A DNA stretch of 64,000 nt, from the NCBI GenBank assembly GCA_003280085.1, contig QCFY01000004.1:46952-110951 (forward strand), given 5' to 3'. Position numbers and translations under genes: made by a program. Numbering within the stretch: position 1 is the stretch's first letter; each line of letters starts with the position of its first letter. This DNA comes from Prochlorococcus sp. AG-363-O06. Lineage in GTDB: Bacteria; Cyanobacteriota; Cyanobacteriia; PCC-6307; Cyanobiaceae. The notes under the pieces were generated by a model. That model was not told where the DNA came from. It ran no database searches and saw only the letters and a program-made list of their open reading frames with translations. Positions 19,701-28,263 of this stretch are shown in pieces.

Positions 19701-20070
19701 CATTTGTATTTGATTTCTGATTGTTTAACCATTTTTTTAAATAAGCTGATTCATCCGCTTGGAGAAGTACTGGCATTAAATCTATGACAGGCCAGACTAA
19801 GTTATTTGCCCTCCAAGGGTCTTCAGCTATTGCTTCTAACCCAAGAATTGTCCGTACCAATTTTTTAAAGTATGCACCTGGGAATGGGAAATTGATTTGA
19901 GCATTAATTCCGGTGCTTATTGAAATTTGGTCTCCTAGCCAGCGACTAGTAGGCCAGGTGTTTACAACTACATCAACTTGTTCTAGAGGTTCAGGTGGCT
20001 CTAGTTGAAGTTGTTGTGAAAAAAGGCTAGCCAGCCATTCAGCTCTATTGCTTCGATAAATAGTTAGCAA
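16771..20070 (-). CDS. recC: Exodeoxyribonuclease V gamma chain RecC
   Basis: Non-catalytic, Chi-recognising scaffold of RecBCD with an inactive helicase fold. 1099 residues, close to E. coli RecC. Family signatures: MLTIYRSNRAEWLA at the start, the central LFFLACPGQRRQVQLIRDQL-like segment near residue 350, ITISALEPMRAIPHKVIVLMGLD and NLLITWNCRNERTGEEYPPS. These match the RecC consensus (FCTLMPMRSIPFKVVCLLGMNDG in E. coli is the analogous place). Start ATG 20070. Transcribed toward the methyltransferase and recB-recD. Confidence 0.9.
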   Translation of the reverse strand: MLTIYRSNRAEWLASLFSQQLQLEPPEPLEQVDVVVNTWPTSRWLGDQISISTGINAQINFPFPGAYFKKLVRTILGLEAIAEDPWRANNLVWPVIDLMPVLLQADESAYLKKWLNNQKSNTNEIDKQKWQLARLIADAIDDYILYRPELINAWIEIPSSRFSKLPEHLIWQPFLVRLLAKKISTEPFCLQVRNAIQRLKEGLASENELPNKLYFFGLSSLAPIQIEVMQALSGLCNIKVFLLTPCPDLWQRCKSRREGLVTSWNTPLDGEWLLEAPRIEANLGRLGAEFQQLLEGTGESQLGTWEEGDLFAAPCRIAETEGREATLLEQIQQNLVTPSKKELLQRNKSDKSLLFLACPGQRRQVQLIRDQLIQLLAEDDSLQPRDILIMTPQIEHFAPLIASVFNDVSATDIDIPWKITDRNPEDSPGLIKYILELLELAAGRFTATDLDSFLENPVLQEQEKFSGEDVQNVSKCLQATGFRWGLDKKERLGDEEHSLSWCLDRWLLGLILPSEPGLAPDGVAPFSEGIDIKNLTIWWSFLSKLLKQIKQLRVKHSIPEWVELLKTLAGGMFSNTDTWAWEKQSFYKAIEDWRKSAEECTLEIEVNVIIEVLKETLSTNSSRFGHRSGKITISALEPMRAIPHKVIVLMGLDTTIYPQHNDRPSFHFLEQSHELGDPRGSHQDRYVLLEALMSTRQNLLITWNCRNERTGEEYPPSSPIQQWIDQLKNELSAVDFEGLVQYPHANPLDRSNFIVNHQNDHPISCDKRDLDARQWLDNSRRNKKNALSFPIEWSLPKPSNFEETPPELVKNWINSPQLSWLDQLQIKPRTWNNPVENLESLELKEFKRKELLTRKLEKVLESNIKLITPEKGNWRSESLGQGIFPPEAAGEIENEILENRWLNLQSTILKLGACQYNQIESKNETFKILQSERASIVVEMGRFNYSVGMQGWLLHLKLCSNSSSQKSTLIIAKSESRTKRNCFEIALRWKAISPEKANHYLDILGLLATHGMTKCWPVPPESGWAYVSKNIDGSADSIKEFETVWNGTYSLKGERNRPEMQICFGEDCEASDIINSKGFRSAINALYSPIFENLEKTKN

Positions 20071-20244
20071 GGGTTACAAAAGCATTAGGAGGTTGATTGC
20101 GTGATTGAGTTGTGGTGGCGAGGGTCTCAGCCACCAGGGCAATGGATTTGATGAGCTTCTTTAAAATACATTTTTCAAGGTTCTACAAACTGGTTTTAAG
20201 TTGTTAGAGCTATTAGTACATTTTGCAGTTCCTTGGTGGTCTCT

Positions 20245-20595
20245 ATGGATCCAAAAAGTCTTTCCGTTAATGAGAGGGTGAAGCTTTTGGTTGCTGCACT
20301 GGACGGTGCAGAGAAAACTAATGAGGCTCTTTCTCGATGTGAAGATGGTGATGCAATGGTGACTATTCTTCTTGGCACTTCTGACAAGCTCGATTTAGCA
20401 CTTACAAAGGAAGATTTGTTGAAAACTGCACCCATTAGAGATTGGATTTGGTACAAAGATGGCGGAGCGCTTTTGACTGTTGGGGATGGAATACCTAGAT
20501 ATCAGCAGGATAAGAATTCGGCAGATTTAAGATTTATTGGAGGAGGTTTATTAATCGCACTTCTTTTTGCTTTGGGCATGCTTACTGGATTCTAG
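20245..20595 (+). CDS. Picocyanobacterial hypothetical protein with C-terminal membrane helix
   Basis: 116 residues from ATG 20245 (an in-frame TTG at 20233 would add four). A soluble N-terminal domain (about 1-85) ends with a single hydrophobic helix at about 94-113 (IGGGLLIALLFALGMLTGF), so the domain is tail-anchored. The segment LTKEDLLKTAPIRDW...GGALLTVGDG faintly recalls the Nif11-type leader fold, but the GG-type cleavage site and core peptide of lanthipeptide precursors are absent. Function unknown. Confidence 0.6.
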   Translation: MDPKSLSVNERVKLLVAALDGAEKTNEALSRCEDGDAMVTILLGTSDKLDLALTKEDLLKTAPIRDWIWYKDGGALLTVGDGIPRYQQDKNSADLRFIGGGLLIALLFALGMLTGF

Positions 20596-20640
20596 GAGAA
20601 ATGAGGTTTGGGAGACTTAAATTAAACAGACTTTTTTAGT

Positions 20641-21402
20641 TTAACTGTGATTTTTATTCAGACTCTCTACAAATAGTTTGTTGTTTCTGGGCTCAGTGAC
20701 AAGTCTTTTCATCTCTTGTACTGCATCTTTTAATCCCACGGCGATTGCACGTGAAACGATTGTATGTCCAATGTTGAGTTCTTCAATGCCATCAATAGAA
20801 GCAACAGGTTCTACATTTTGGTAGGTCAATCCGTGACCAGCATTGACACGAAGTCCAAGTGATTGTGCAGCAGTCACTGCTTCCTTTAGCCTTGATAGCT
20901 CTGCTGTTTGATTATTCCAGTCTGCATCTGCATATTTACCGGTATGCAACTCTACCCATGTTGCGCCAACCTCTAATGACTTTTCTAATTGATCTAAAAA
21001 AGGATCAATAAACAAACTTACGGGAATGCCAGCTTCTTGAATCGAGCCAACTAGTATTGTTAAATTCTTTTGATTATTTGAAATATCTAATCCCCCTTCA
21101 GTTGTCACTTCTTCCCTTCTTTCTGGAACAATTGTCACCATATCTGGCCTGTTTTTAATACATATATCCATCATTTCCTTAGTGGCAGCCATTTCCAAAT
21201 TTAGTCGAGTCTGAATTGTTTCCCTAAGAAGAATTAGATCTCTATCTTGAATATGTCTTCTATCTTCTCTTAGATGGATTGTAATGCCATCTGCTCCCCC
21301 TAGTTCTGCAAGCAATGCCATCTGCACAGGATCAGGCTCAGTGGTTTGACGTGCTTGGCGCACATTCGCGATGTGGTCGATATTGACCCCTAGGCTTGTC
21401 AT
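20641..21402 (-). CDS. pdxJ: Pyridoxine 5'-phosphate synthase
   Basis: Condenses 3-amino-2-oxopropyl phosphate with 1-deoxyxylulose 5-phosphate to make pyridoxine 5'-phosphate (DXP-dependent vitamin B6 route). 253 residues, TIM barrel. Signatures: [16 protein letters not shown] at the N-terminus, [33 protein letters not shown] with the catalytic Glu, [13 protein letters not shown] with the catalytic His, and the phosphate-binding IGHTIVSRA. Start ATG 21402. All key residues appear present. Confidence 0.97.
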   Translation of the reverse strand: MTSLGVNIDHIANVRQARQTTEPDPVQMALLAELGGADGITIHLREDRRHIQDRDLILLRETIQTRLNLEMAATKEMMDICIKNRPDMVTIVPERREEVTTEGGLDISNNQKNLTILVGSIQEAGIPVSLFIDPFLDQLEKSLEVGATWVELHTGKYADADWNNQTAELSRLKEAVTAAQSLGLRVNAGHGLTYQNVEPVASIDGIEELNIGHTIVSRAIAVGLKDAVQEMKRLVTEPRNNKLFVESLNKNHS

Positions 21403-21550
21403 ATCAATTTTGAATTGAGCTTGATCTTATTCGTATGTCTTGTCTCTGCAATTTATCAAGTCTATTTAGCCGCCAATGCAACTGCCCAATCGTTAGAGGT
21501 AAAGAGTCTCATTGGCTATTAAGTTCAGATGATTGGACTTCTAATTAGCA

Positions 21551-22249
21551 TTGCCCTCGGCTTTAGTTAAAAGAGAAACTAGTTTGTGTCTTGGAGTGGA
21601 TCCATTTTGGAGCCCTCTGGCGATGTTTACTACTCAGGACATTGTCCTGAAAAATTATTTCCGTGAACTTATGGTTCTCGGTCTTGAGAACCTTCCAAAA
21701 CAGGGTCCTGTACTTCTTGCACCAACACATAGGGCACGATGGGACGGGTTGATGCTCACGATGGCAGCAGGTAGAAGAATTACCGGAAGAGACTGTCGGT
21801 TTATGGTCACTCTTACAGAAATGAAAGGGTTGCAAGGATGGTTCCTTGAGAGATTGGGATGCTTCCCTGTTAATCAGATTAGGCCTTCTTTAACCACACT
21901 TCGTTTTGCTATTGATTTGATGGTTGATGGTCAGCAGCTCGTTGTTTTCCCAGAAGGAAAAATTAATAGAACCGGTAGATTGATAAGGCTTAAACAAGGC
22001 CTGCCAAGGTTGGCTCAGTTGGCCTATAAAAAAGGAGTTGAAGTACAAGTGGTTCCAGTAGGTCTTGCTTATAGTCAAATCGTTCCTGGGCCTTGTTCAA
22101 AAGCAGCTATATGTTTTTCCAAGCCTATGAAAGTAAATGGCATAAACAGACACTCAGCAGTCGATTTTAATTTAGAGCTTTCCAAGCAGATGCATGCAGC
22201 TGAGCAAGCTGCCCTTAATGTTGTTGGGCGTAGCAAGAAAGAGCCTTAG
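21551..22249 (+). CDS. 1-acyl-glycerol-3-phosphate acyltransferase family (PlsC-like)
   Basis: Membrane-associated acyltransferase probably acting in phosphatidate or glycolipid synthesis. 232 residues from TTG 21551; GTG 21597 and ATG 21622 are other starts. Family block: a His-x4-Asp-type motif appears as THRARWDGL, where the Asp is kept (H-R-A-R-W-D), block II as GRDCRFMVTLTEMKG, and block III as VVFPEGKINRTGRLIRLKQG (FPEG). The motif HxxxxD confirms the catalytic pair. Downstream gene starts 26 bp later. Confidence 0.85.
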   Translation: MPSALVKRETSLCLGVDPFWSPLAMFTTQDIVLKNYFRELMVLGLENLPKQGPVLLAPTHRARWDGLMLTMAAGRRITGRDCRFMVTLTEMKGLQGWFLERLGCFPVNQIRPSLTTLRFAIDLMVDGQQLVVFPEGKINRTGRLIRLKQGLPRLAQLAYKKGVEVQVVPVGLAYSQIVPGPCSKAAICFSKPMKVNGINRHSAVDFNLELSKQMHAAEQAALNVVGRSKKEP

Positions 22250-22275
22250 AGTTCGCCCATCTTGATTTTTTTTAT

Positions 22276-22797
22276 ATGCACCGTCCCCTCTTTTTAGCGG
22301 CAATTGCCCTTTCTGCAGGTATAGCTTTTGTTCCTAAACCGGCACCTGCTAAGAGTCCTTCCCCATCTGGGTTGAAAGTTCTTGCAAGACAAGAAGGGGG
22401 CTTTAATGTTTCCACAGTTCAAAACCTAATAAAAAAAGGAGATAAGTCTGCATCTAATGGAAATTTGCAGCAGGCGAAAAAACACTATGACAAAGCTAGG
22501 GATGTCTCAAAGCAACTCCTTGCTTTTTACCGTGATTTGGGTGGTTCATTTAGGGGGTTAGATGCCCGAATTCCTAGGGAAATGAATTCTAAAGGTAGGG
22601 AGACGCGTAAGTTGTTAGCAAAGACAAATTTGCGACTTGCAGCTCTTTTTCGCCGTCAAAATCAACCTGAAATTGCCGTTCCAGTCTTGATAGAAGTTAT
22701 TCGAGTTATGACACCAGCCAGTCCAATGGCTCAGAAGGCCTATCAAAATCTGATCGATTTGGGTTTTGTTGAAACTCCTTACGGAGCCTCGAATTAA
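22276..22797 (+). CDS. Exported helical-repeat (TPR-like) protein
   Basis: 173 residues with a signal peptide (MHRPLFLAAIALSAGIAF...APAKS, cleavage predicted after about residue 25). The mature part starts with a TPR-like helix pair (LIKKGDKSASNGNLQQAKKHYDKA, residues about 50-75) and a second one near the end (NQPEIAVPVLIEVIRVM...AQKAYQNL). TPR motifs mediate protein contacts, so a periplasmic or lumenal assembly role is plausible but not shown. Same strand and close to the acyltransferase. Confidence 0.7.
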   Translation: MHRPLFLAAIALSAGIAFVPKPAPAKSPSPSGLKVLARQEGGFNVSTVQNLIKKGDKSASNGNLQQAKKHYDKARDVSKQLLAFYRDLGGSFRGLDARIPREMNSKGRETRKLLAKTNLRLAALFRRQNQPEIAVPVLIEVIRVMTPASPMAQKAYQNLIDLGFVETPYGASN

Positions 22798-22861
22798 TGA
22801 CTTTATGAATTAGTTTTCTTTATTATTAATCAAAATTACTAAGAGGTTTGATTTTTTACAA

Positions 22862-23095
22862 ATGGTTCAATCAGAGGAAGTTATTGCAGCTATTCAACGG
22901 TCTATCCCAGATGCCAAGGTAACTGTTGATGATTTAAGTGGTGCTGGAGACCATTTGCAAGTGAAAGTAGTATCTAGTGCATTTGCTGGTTTAACATTGA
23001 TTCGACAGCATCAACTTGTTTACAGCTCTCTTCAAAGTGAATTAGCTAGTGAAGCAATTCATGCATTGGCATTGAATACTTCGACACCTGATTAG
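22862..23095 (+). CDS. BolA family protein
   Basis: 77 residues. The BolA fold is visible: an N-terminal helix (EVIAAIQRSIPDA), a variable loop GAGDHLQVKVVSSAFAGL in which His-31 is the expected [2Fe-2S] co-ligand position, then RQHQLVYSSLQSEL and ALAL. BolA proteins bind a [2Fe-2S] cluster together with a CGFS monothiol glutaredoxin; the next gene encodes exactly that partner, 23 bp downstream on the same strand. Confidence 0.93.
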   Translation: MVQSEEVIAAIQRSIPDAKVTVDDLSGAGDHLQVKVVSSAFAGLTLIRQHQLVYSSLQSELASEAIHALALNTSTPD

Positions 23096-23118
23096 TTTTT
23101 CACCTAACAACTTTTTTT

Positions 23119-23442
23119 ATGGACCCAAACACACTTTCTAGAATTGAAACCCTTATCAATTCAAGTCCAATAATCGTTTTTATGAAAGGCGATAAATTGA
23201 TGCCTCAATGCGGTTTCTCTAATAATGTTGTGCAAATTCTTAATGCCCTTGGAATTAGCTTTCAAACCTTTGATGTGCTTTCAGATATGGAGATAAGAGA
23301 GGGTATCAAAGAGTACTCAAATTGGCCAACTATCCCTCAGGTGTATCTGAAGGGCGAATTTATAGGTGGTTCTGATATTTTGATTCAAATGTATAACTCT
23401 GGAGAATTAAAAGAAAAGTTAGACATCGCATTAGCTTCATAA
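23119..23442 (+). CDS. Monothiol glutaredoxin, CGFS type (Grx4/GrxD-like)
   Basis: 107 residues. The active site CGFS occurs in PQCGFSNNVVQIL near residue 31, preceded by VFMKGDKLMP with the conserved Lys, and followed by the cis-Pro TIPQVYLKGEFIGGSD glutathione-binding part. CGFS glutaredoxins carry or transfer [2Fe-2S] clusters rather than reduce disulfides. Directly follows bolA, so the pair likely acts as one cluster-trafficking or iron-sensing module. Confidence 0.95.
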   Translation: MDPNTLSRIETLINSSPIIVFMKGDKLMPQCGFSNNVVQILNALGISFQTFDVLSDMEIREGIKEYSNWPTIPQVYLKGEFIGGSDILIQMYNSGELKEKLDIALAS

Positions 23443-23459
23443 CTTAAGTAAACTATTTT

Positions 23460-23732
23460 TTACCAATCTGTATCTTTTTTAAAATAAAGTGAGTTTATGT
23501 CTCCATCTGGCCCTATAAAGCTTGATGGATCAATAATCCATTTGCTTATAAGTTCTTCTAATTTTTCTTGCTCATTACGCTCCAGCCGGCCGGATTTCCG
23601 AACAGCATGCAAGTAACCATCAGCATAAAGCCTTAGTTCAGAAGGGCTGTGATGGCGACTAGTTAATTCTTGGCAAGCATCACAAAGTGATTGAAAATGC
23701 CTTATCGCTTCAGGATGTTGTAGAGATGTCAT
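23460..23732 (-). CDS. Cyanobacterial conserved hypothetical protein
   Basis: 90 residues from ATG 23732 (a TTG at 23750 would add six). All-helical, with HFQSLCDACQELTSRHH in the N-terminal helix, ELRLYADGYLHAVRKSGRL in the middle, and an aromatic C-terminal segment FIGPDGDINSLYF. It resembles a family of small soluble proteins conserved across cyanobacteria (I recall it as DUF6761, not checked). No catalytic motif. Convergent with the glutaredoxin gene. Confidence 0.65.
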   Translation of the reverse strand: MTSLQHPEAIRHFQSLCDACQELTSRHHSPSELRLYADGYLHAVRKSGRLERNEQEKLEELISKWIIDPSSFIGPDGDINSLYFKKDTDW

Positions 23733-23809
23733 GGTCTGCGAGTAAGGCAACTCTGTATTAAACGAGCGCTCTTGAAATGTTTTAGCTTAAGCTGTCTCCG
23801 AAATGGCAT

Positions 23810-24574
23810 GTGACATCCATTCCTTCAGATCTTCTCCCAAACGAGCAGAGTCAAGTTTCTCCTTTGGCGCCTGTGCAAATGGAGGCTGCAACTCCTAGCC
23901 CATCAAAGGTGCTTGTTGTTGAGCCTCACCCCACGCTTCGTACTGTCTTAGTTCAGCGCCTAAGGCAGGATGGGCATTTGACAGCAGCTGTTGGATCCTC
24001 ATTAGAGGCCATTGATCTTTGTAGAGATCAATCTCCTGACTTGCTTGTATGTGCTGAATTGATTGATAAAAGTTCTGCTATTCGCTTGGCTCAGCAATTG
24101 GGTTGCTCAGTAATAGTTCTTACAGCTCGTGGTGGTGTAGAGCCCTTAGTAGGTCTTCTAAATGAAGGCGCTGATGATGTTTTAAGAAAGCCATTTGGCT
24201 TAGAAGAGCTCGCAGCTCGTTGCAGGACACTCTTGAAACGTGGTCGTGTTGGCCTACAGGAACGAGTCGCTGTTGGGCCTCTTGAGGTTCACCTTTTGCT
24301 TAGGCAAGTAACTTTGAGTGAAAAACCTGTTGAATTAAGTCCTAGAGAATTTGCCTTGCTATGCGCTTTGTTAATGCCCCCTGGCATGGTTAGAAGCCGC
24401 CAGGAGCTTTTAAGAATGGCTTGGCCACCATTCAGTGGAGGACCAAGGTCTGTGGACACCCAAGTCTTAACTCTTCGCCGTAAGCTTGAGCAGGCTGGTC
24501 TTGGAGAAGGAGGTGGGATTACAACTGTTAGACAACAAGGATATAGATTCAGCTTGGATAATTTAGATGTTTGA
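23810..24574 (+). CDS. OmpR-family response regulator with degenerate receiver
   Basis: 254 residues from GTG 23810. A receiver domain (about 33-145) is followed by an OmpR/PhoB winged-helix DNA-binding domain (about 150-250: LSPREFALLCALL, RSRQELLRMAW, SVDTQVLTLRRKLE, TTVRQQGYRF). In the receiver the phospho-acceptor position is not Asp: SPDLLVCAEL puts Ala where PDLVxLDL has Asp, and the acidic pocket reads VVEPHP instead of VEDD. The switch Thr (VLTARG) and the conserved Lys (LRKPFG) are kept. It therefore probably does not depend on a phospho-relay, like other atypical receivers in cyanobacteria. No sensor kinase is adjacent. Confidence 0.88.
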   Translation: MTSIPSDLLPNEQSQVSPLAPVQMEAATPSPSKVLVVEPHPTLRTVLVQRLRQDGHLTAAVGSSLEAIDLCRDQSPDLLVCAELIDKSSAIRLAQQLGCSVIVLTARGGVEPLVGLLNEGADDVLRKPFGLEELAARCRTLLKRGRVGLQERVAVGPLEVHLLLRQVTLSEKPVELSPREFALLCALLMPPGMVRSRQELLRMAWPPFSGGPRSVDTQVLTLRRKLEQAGLGEGGGITTVRQQGYRFSLDNLDV

Positions 24575-24640
24575 TATTGAAGAGCGAAATTCCTTCTGGA
24601 AGCTGCATTTATTCTTCTTTGAATTCTTTTTAATTTTCAA

Positions 24641-26203
24641 CTAGCTTGGTAATTTCCATTGGTTAACACCTAGTTGAGCACCGATTTTGTGTGCACATGC
24701 AAAACCACTGAATGCGACTGCATTTAAGCCTTGCCCAGGAAAGCATGAGTCCCCGACACAAAATAAATTCTTTATTCCAGTTGTATTGAAAGGCATAGGA
24801 AGCAATCCCATTAATTTTGACGATGGAATTGGGCCATAACTTCCTTGGAATCTACCTAGAAAGCGGCGATGGCTTTTAGGAGTTCCAACTTCTTTGTGAG
24901 TAACATTATTTTTTAAACCAGGGAAAATCTTCTCAAGTTTATCTATTAATTTGTCTGCATCTACTTGTTTTTTATCTTGATAGGATCTAGGGCTTAATTC
25001 TAACCATTCATCCATCGATGATGGAGTAAATGCATGCACTATGTGTCTATCTCGAGGGGCTAGCGATGGGTCTAGCAGAGTCGGAATTGAAACAAATGAA
25101 ACTCCTTGCTCAGCTTCCATTTGACTCCACTCATTTAGCATTAAATGATGGCAGTGACTATCATTAGGAATTACTTCACTTTTTACACCTAGATGTAATG
25201 ACAGGAATGAAGGAGAAGGAATATATCTTTCTTTCCATTTGAATTCTGCAGCAGGAGTTTCTTTTTCTTCTATCAAACTTACTTTTGATCCTATGCCTCC
25301 AAAAGTATCCCAGCGGGTTGCATTTGAAACTACTTTCTTGGCATAAATTTGCTCTCCATTTGCTATTTGAACTCCTATGGCTTTCGATTCTTCTATTAAG
25401 ATTTTTGTAGCTCTAGATCTATACCTAACTTCACCTCCATGTGCAATTATTCCTTTTACTAGTTTTTCAGCAATAACTCCAACTCCTCCTTTTGGATAGT
25501 TGATTCCACCGGCATGTCGATCAGAAAAGACCATGCCAGCATTAATCATTGGTGTACGATCTGCAGGCATTACTGACCAACAGAAGCATTCAATATCAAT
25601 GAATTTCAGAAGGGCTGGATCTTTTATATATTTTCGTGCCACCTCCCCTGCATTTATTGGCAACCATCTTGCTAGGCCAAGACATGAAAGGGGGGATTTT
25701 AGAAAAACCTTAGCTAAATAAGTAGGGTCTTCAATTGAAAGTAAAGGCATGGAATCTAGGCAATTAAAGACCTTCCAGCAGGTTCCATAAAAGTTTCTTA
25801 TCCCGTTAGCCTCATGAGGGAACTTTGTGATCAGTTTGTCTAGAAATTGATTGTAATTTCTGTTTACTGAGATCTCTAATCCGCCAGGTAGATGATAACT
25901 AAGCTGAACAGGATCTGGTATGGTTTCACAATGTTCTCCAACGTCTGAAAGTGCTCGAGTTAGAAGGTTTGTATAACCCTTTGATCCAAATCCAAAAATC
26001 ATTGATGCTCCTACATCAAATGTATAGCCCTTTCTTTTAAAGTAGCCTCCACTTCCTCCAGGAATTGTATATCGCTCAAGAACTAGTACTTTTAGTCCTT
26101 TCGACGCTAGTTGACTTGCAGTGACTAGACCTCCTAAGCCTGATCCGATAACAACAACATCCCAGATAAACTTTTTTGCTCTTTTGGTCGTCAATTCATT
26201 CAT
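24641..26203 (-). CDS. crtH: Carotenoid (prolycopene) isomerase, CRTISO/CrtH type
   Basis: FAD-containing isomerase that converts tetra-cis-lycopene to all-trans-lycopene, upstream of lycopene cyclase (a cyclase gene is at 62630). 520 residues. The dinucleotide-binding motif is VVIGSGLGGLVTASQLASKG near residue 15, followed by LERYTIPGGSGGYFKRKGYTFDVGASMIFG, the CRTISO hallmark. The C-terminal FCVGDSCFPGQGLNAVAFSG is the second FAD-contact block. Start ATG 26203 (two TTG alternatives are not better). Confidence 0.92.
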   Translation of the reverse strand: MNELTTKRAKKFIWDVVVIGSGLGGLVTASQLASKGLKVLVLERYTIPGGSGGYFKRKGYTFDVGASMIFGFGSKGYTNLLTRALSDVGEHCETIPDPVQLSYHLPGGLEISVNRNYNQFLDKLITKFPHEANGIRNFYGTCWKVFNCLDSMPLLSIEDPTYLAKVFLKSPLSCLGLARWLPINAGEVARKYIKDPALLKFIDIECFCWSVMPADRTPMINAGMVFSDRHAGGINYPKGGVGVIAEKLVKGIIAHGGEVRYRSRATKILIEESKAIGVQIANGEQIYAKKVVSNATRWDTFGGIGSKVSLIEEKETPAAEFKWKERYIPSPSFLSLHLGVKSEVIPNDSHCHHLMLNEWSQMEAEQGVSFVSIPTLLDPSLAPRDRHIVHAFTPSSMDEWLELSPRSYQDKKQVDADKLIDKLEKIFPGLKNNVTHKEVGTPKSHRRFLGRFQGSYGPIPSSKLMGLLPMPFNTTGIKNLFCVGDSCFPGQGLNAVAFSGFACAHKIGAQLGVNQWKLPS

Positions 26204-26283
26204 GGATTTTGTTGGAAAGTAATTAACTTTGGCTTTAAAACTGTGTTTTCTTTTCTACCTGAGATTGGATTTGAGTCTAAATC

Positions 26284-27657
26284 TTATTCAGTGTTGGTTA
26301 TTAAAAAGTTTGTGAGGTCTTTCAAAGATCTGTCTCGATAAGCAGAGTAGCGCTTTCTCTTATCCCTTATACGTTCAGAAAGGTTTGGTAATAGGCCAAA
26401 ATTTGCTGGCATGGGTTGAAAACCTCCCTTAGTTTTTGAAGTTATGTTTGCATTACTTACGAAGTGAGTAAGCGCCCCAATGATTGTGGTTTCTGGAAGT
26501 GTGATAGGTGCTTTCCCTAAGGCAATTAAGGCAGCATTTGTCCCTGCTAGCCAGCCACCTGCCACAGCAGCTGCATACCCTTCAGTGCCAGTTATTTGAC
26601 CAGCAGCCAATAGTTTTGGTCTTTTGAAAAATTGAAGAGTTGGGTTTAATAGTTTTGGGGATTCAAGGAATGTGTTTCGATGCATTACTCCAAAACGGAT
26701 GAATGAAGCATCTTCAAGTCCTGGGATTTTTTTAAAGACGCGGCTTTGCTCACCCCATTTTAGATTTGTTTGGAATCCAACCATGTTCCAAAGCTTTCCC
26801 TCTCTGTCTTCTTGCCTTAGTTGAACTATTGCATGAGCACGCTTAGCGAGTCGATTTTCTTTGTCGTTTAGATCCCCCCAACGAGGATCCCAAATCCCTT
26901 TTGGCTTTAAAGGACCAAACCTCATTGTTTCTTCTCCTCTACGGGCTAATTCTTCTATAGGCAGGCACCCTTCGAAAAATCTAGACTTTTCTTTGTCGAA
27001 ATCCTTTAGCTCGGCTTGCTGTGCATTCAGTAATTCATTTCTAAATAGAATGTATTGACTTTTGTTTAGTGGAAGGTTTATGTAGTCGGCCTCTCCTTTG
27101 TCGTATCGACTGGCACGAAAACCTATAGCATGATTAATGCTTTCTCCTTCGACTATTGGACTGGCTGCATCATAAAAATGACAGCTAGATAGGCCAGTAA
27201 ATAAAGCAATATCTTCAGCTAAGTCACTACTAGTAAGAGGACCCGTTGCAATTATTGTTATCTGCGATTCTTCTGGCAGTTTGTTCAATTCTTTTCTATG
27301 TACTTCAATAAGTGGATGTGAGCATAACTTTTTAGTAAGTACCTTGCTAAACCTTTCTCGATCTACTGCTAGGGCGCCACCAGCAGGTACTGAATGCTTA
27401 TCAGCAGTATTAATTACTAAAGAGTTTAATTGGCGTAGCTCTTCTTGTAAAAGTCCTGAGGCTCTGTCGCTGCTTAAAGCCCCAAAACTGTTACTACATA
27501 CTAATTCGGCAAAATCACTGCTGTGATGAGCTGGAGATCGCTTGTTAGGCCTCATCTCCAGAAGGGTGACCCTTACACCTGCACTTGCAACTTGCCAAGC
27601 TGCTTCAGTGCCCGCAAGGCCTGCTCCAATTATTAATACTTGTGTTGAGCAGCTCAA
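26284..27657 (-). CDS. trmFO: Methylenetetrahydrofolate-tRNA-(uracil-5-)-methyltransferase TrmFO
   Basis: Folate- and FAD-dependent enzyme making m5U54 in the tRNA T-loop. 457 residues, standard for the family. N-terminal FAD motif [21 protein letters not shown]; then LLEMRP and the [12 protein letters not shown] block with the catalytic-region Cys; [16 protein letters not shown] and the C-terminal FAD block [25 protein letters not shown]. Start ATG 27657. Divergent from a small gene at 27701, 43 bp away. Confidence 0.95.
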   Translation of the reverse strand: MSCSTQVLIIGAGLAGTEAAWQVASAGVRVTLLEMRPNKRSPAHHSSDFAELVCSNSFGALSSDRASGLLQEELRQLNSLVINTADKHSVPAGGALAVDRERFSKVLTKKLCSHPLIEVHRKELNKLPEESQITIIATGPLTSSDLAEDIALFTGLSSCHFYDAASPIVEGESINHAIGFRASRYDKGEADYINLPLNKSQYILFRNELLNAQQAELKDFDKEKSRFFEGCLPIEELARRGEETMRFGPLKPKGIWDPRWGDLNDKENRLAKRAHAIVQLRQEDREGKLWNMVGFQTNLKWGEQSRVFKKIPGLEDASFIRFGVMHRNTFLESPKLLNPTLQFFKRPKLLAAGQITGTEGYAAAVAGGWLAGTNAALIALGKAPITLPETTIIGALTHFVSNANITSKTKGGFQPMPANFGLLPNLSERIRDKRKRYSAYRDRSLKDLTNFLITNTE

Positions 27658-27700
27658 TTTTTCAGGCCATTATTCGACCAAAGGAGCGACCACCCGACAT

Positions 27701-27862
27701 TTGATTCTGGATTCAGAAGGGCTTATTCCCCTCTCCAAACTGCCTGTTCCACTGGTCTCTTGCTGGCTGCTGGATATTAAAGATTACCCAGCTCAGCGCT
27801 GCGAGGATTGGAGCTGCAACCAGGATGAGCTTGAGCATGATTGGATGCTGAATTTTCTTTAG
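27701..27862 (+). CDS. Small conserved-looking hypothetical protein
   Basis: A frame that reads [19 protein letters not shown], then [17 protein letters not shown], and ends [12 protein letters not shown]. The balanced composition and the Pro/Trp/Cys pattern look like real protein, and nothing codes on the other strand here. The start is unclear: TTG 27701 gives 53 residues, and AAGGAG at 27680-27685 is rather far upstream; the frame is open further left over the trmFO start. Function unknown. Confidence 0.45.
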   Translation: MILDSEGLIPLSKLPVPLVSCWLLDIKDYPAQRCEDWSCNQDELEHDWMLNFL

Positions 27863-28047
27863 TGAGTTTAGATAATACCCTTTGCCCGTCGCGACTGGAC
27901 CATTACTTTGACCTATATCGCAGCATTAGTTCAAGAGAATATCCATTTCCCCGCTCTTGAATGACAAGTGTTGGAAAGACAGCTATCTGACATTAATGAG
28001 CTTTAACGTGATAATTTTCTGTTGTGCAAAACTTATGCTTGATGCAC

Positions 28048-28119
28048 GGGTCGCTAGCTCAGCGGTAGAGCATCCGGCTTTTAACCGGCTGGTCCTGAGT
28101 TCGAATCTCAGGCGACCCA
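28048..28119 (+). tRNA. tRNA-Lys (TTT)
   Basis: A complete 72-base cloverleaf: acceptor GGGTCGC pairs with GCGACCC at the 3' end, D-loop AGCTCAGCGGTAGAG, anticodon arm CCGGCTTTTAACCGG with TTT, and T-arm GAGTTCGAATCTC. The CCA end is not encoded. It marks the end of the compact core block; the accessory stretch begins just after it. Confidence 0.97.
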
Positions 28120-28263
28120 TAGAATTGAACGAATAGTTAATGCTTTATAAGATTGCATTTTTAAATTATTCATTTTTTTAAGTACCAGTATGTTTTTTAA
28201 GAGTTAGATTTTGGGTTAGTTAGAATTGAGGAATCAACTTAATAAAGAAGTCTTAAGGGAATA

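Noticed and set aside
20245..20595. Lanthipeptide (prochlorosin) precursor
   Set aside because: Only a faint Nif11-like pattern; no GG cleavage site or Cys/Ser/Thr core, and a membrane helix occupies the C-terminus. No LanM-type enzyme in the window.
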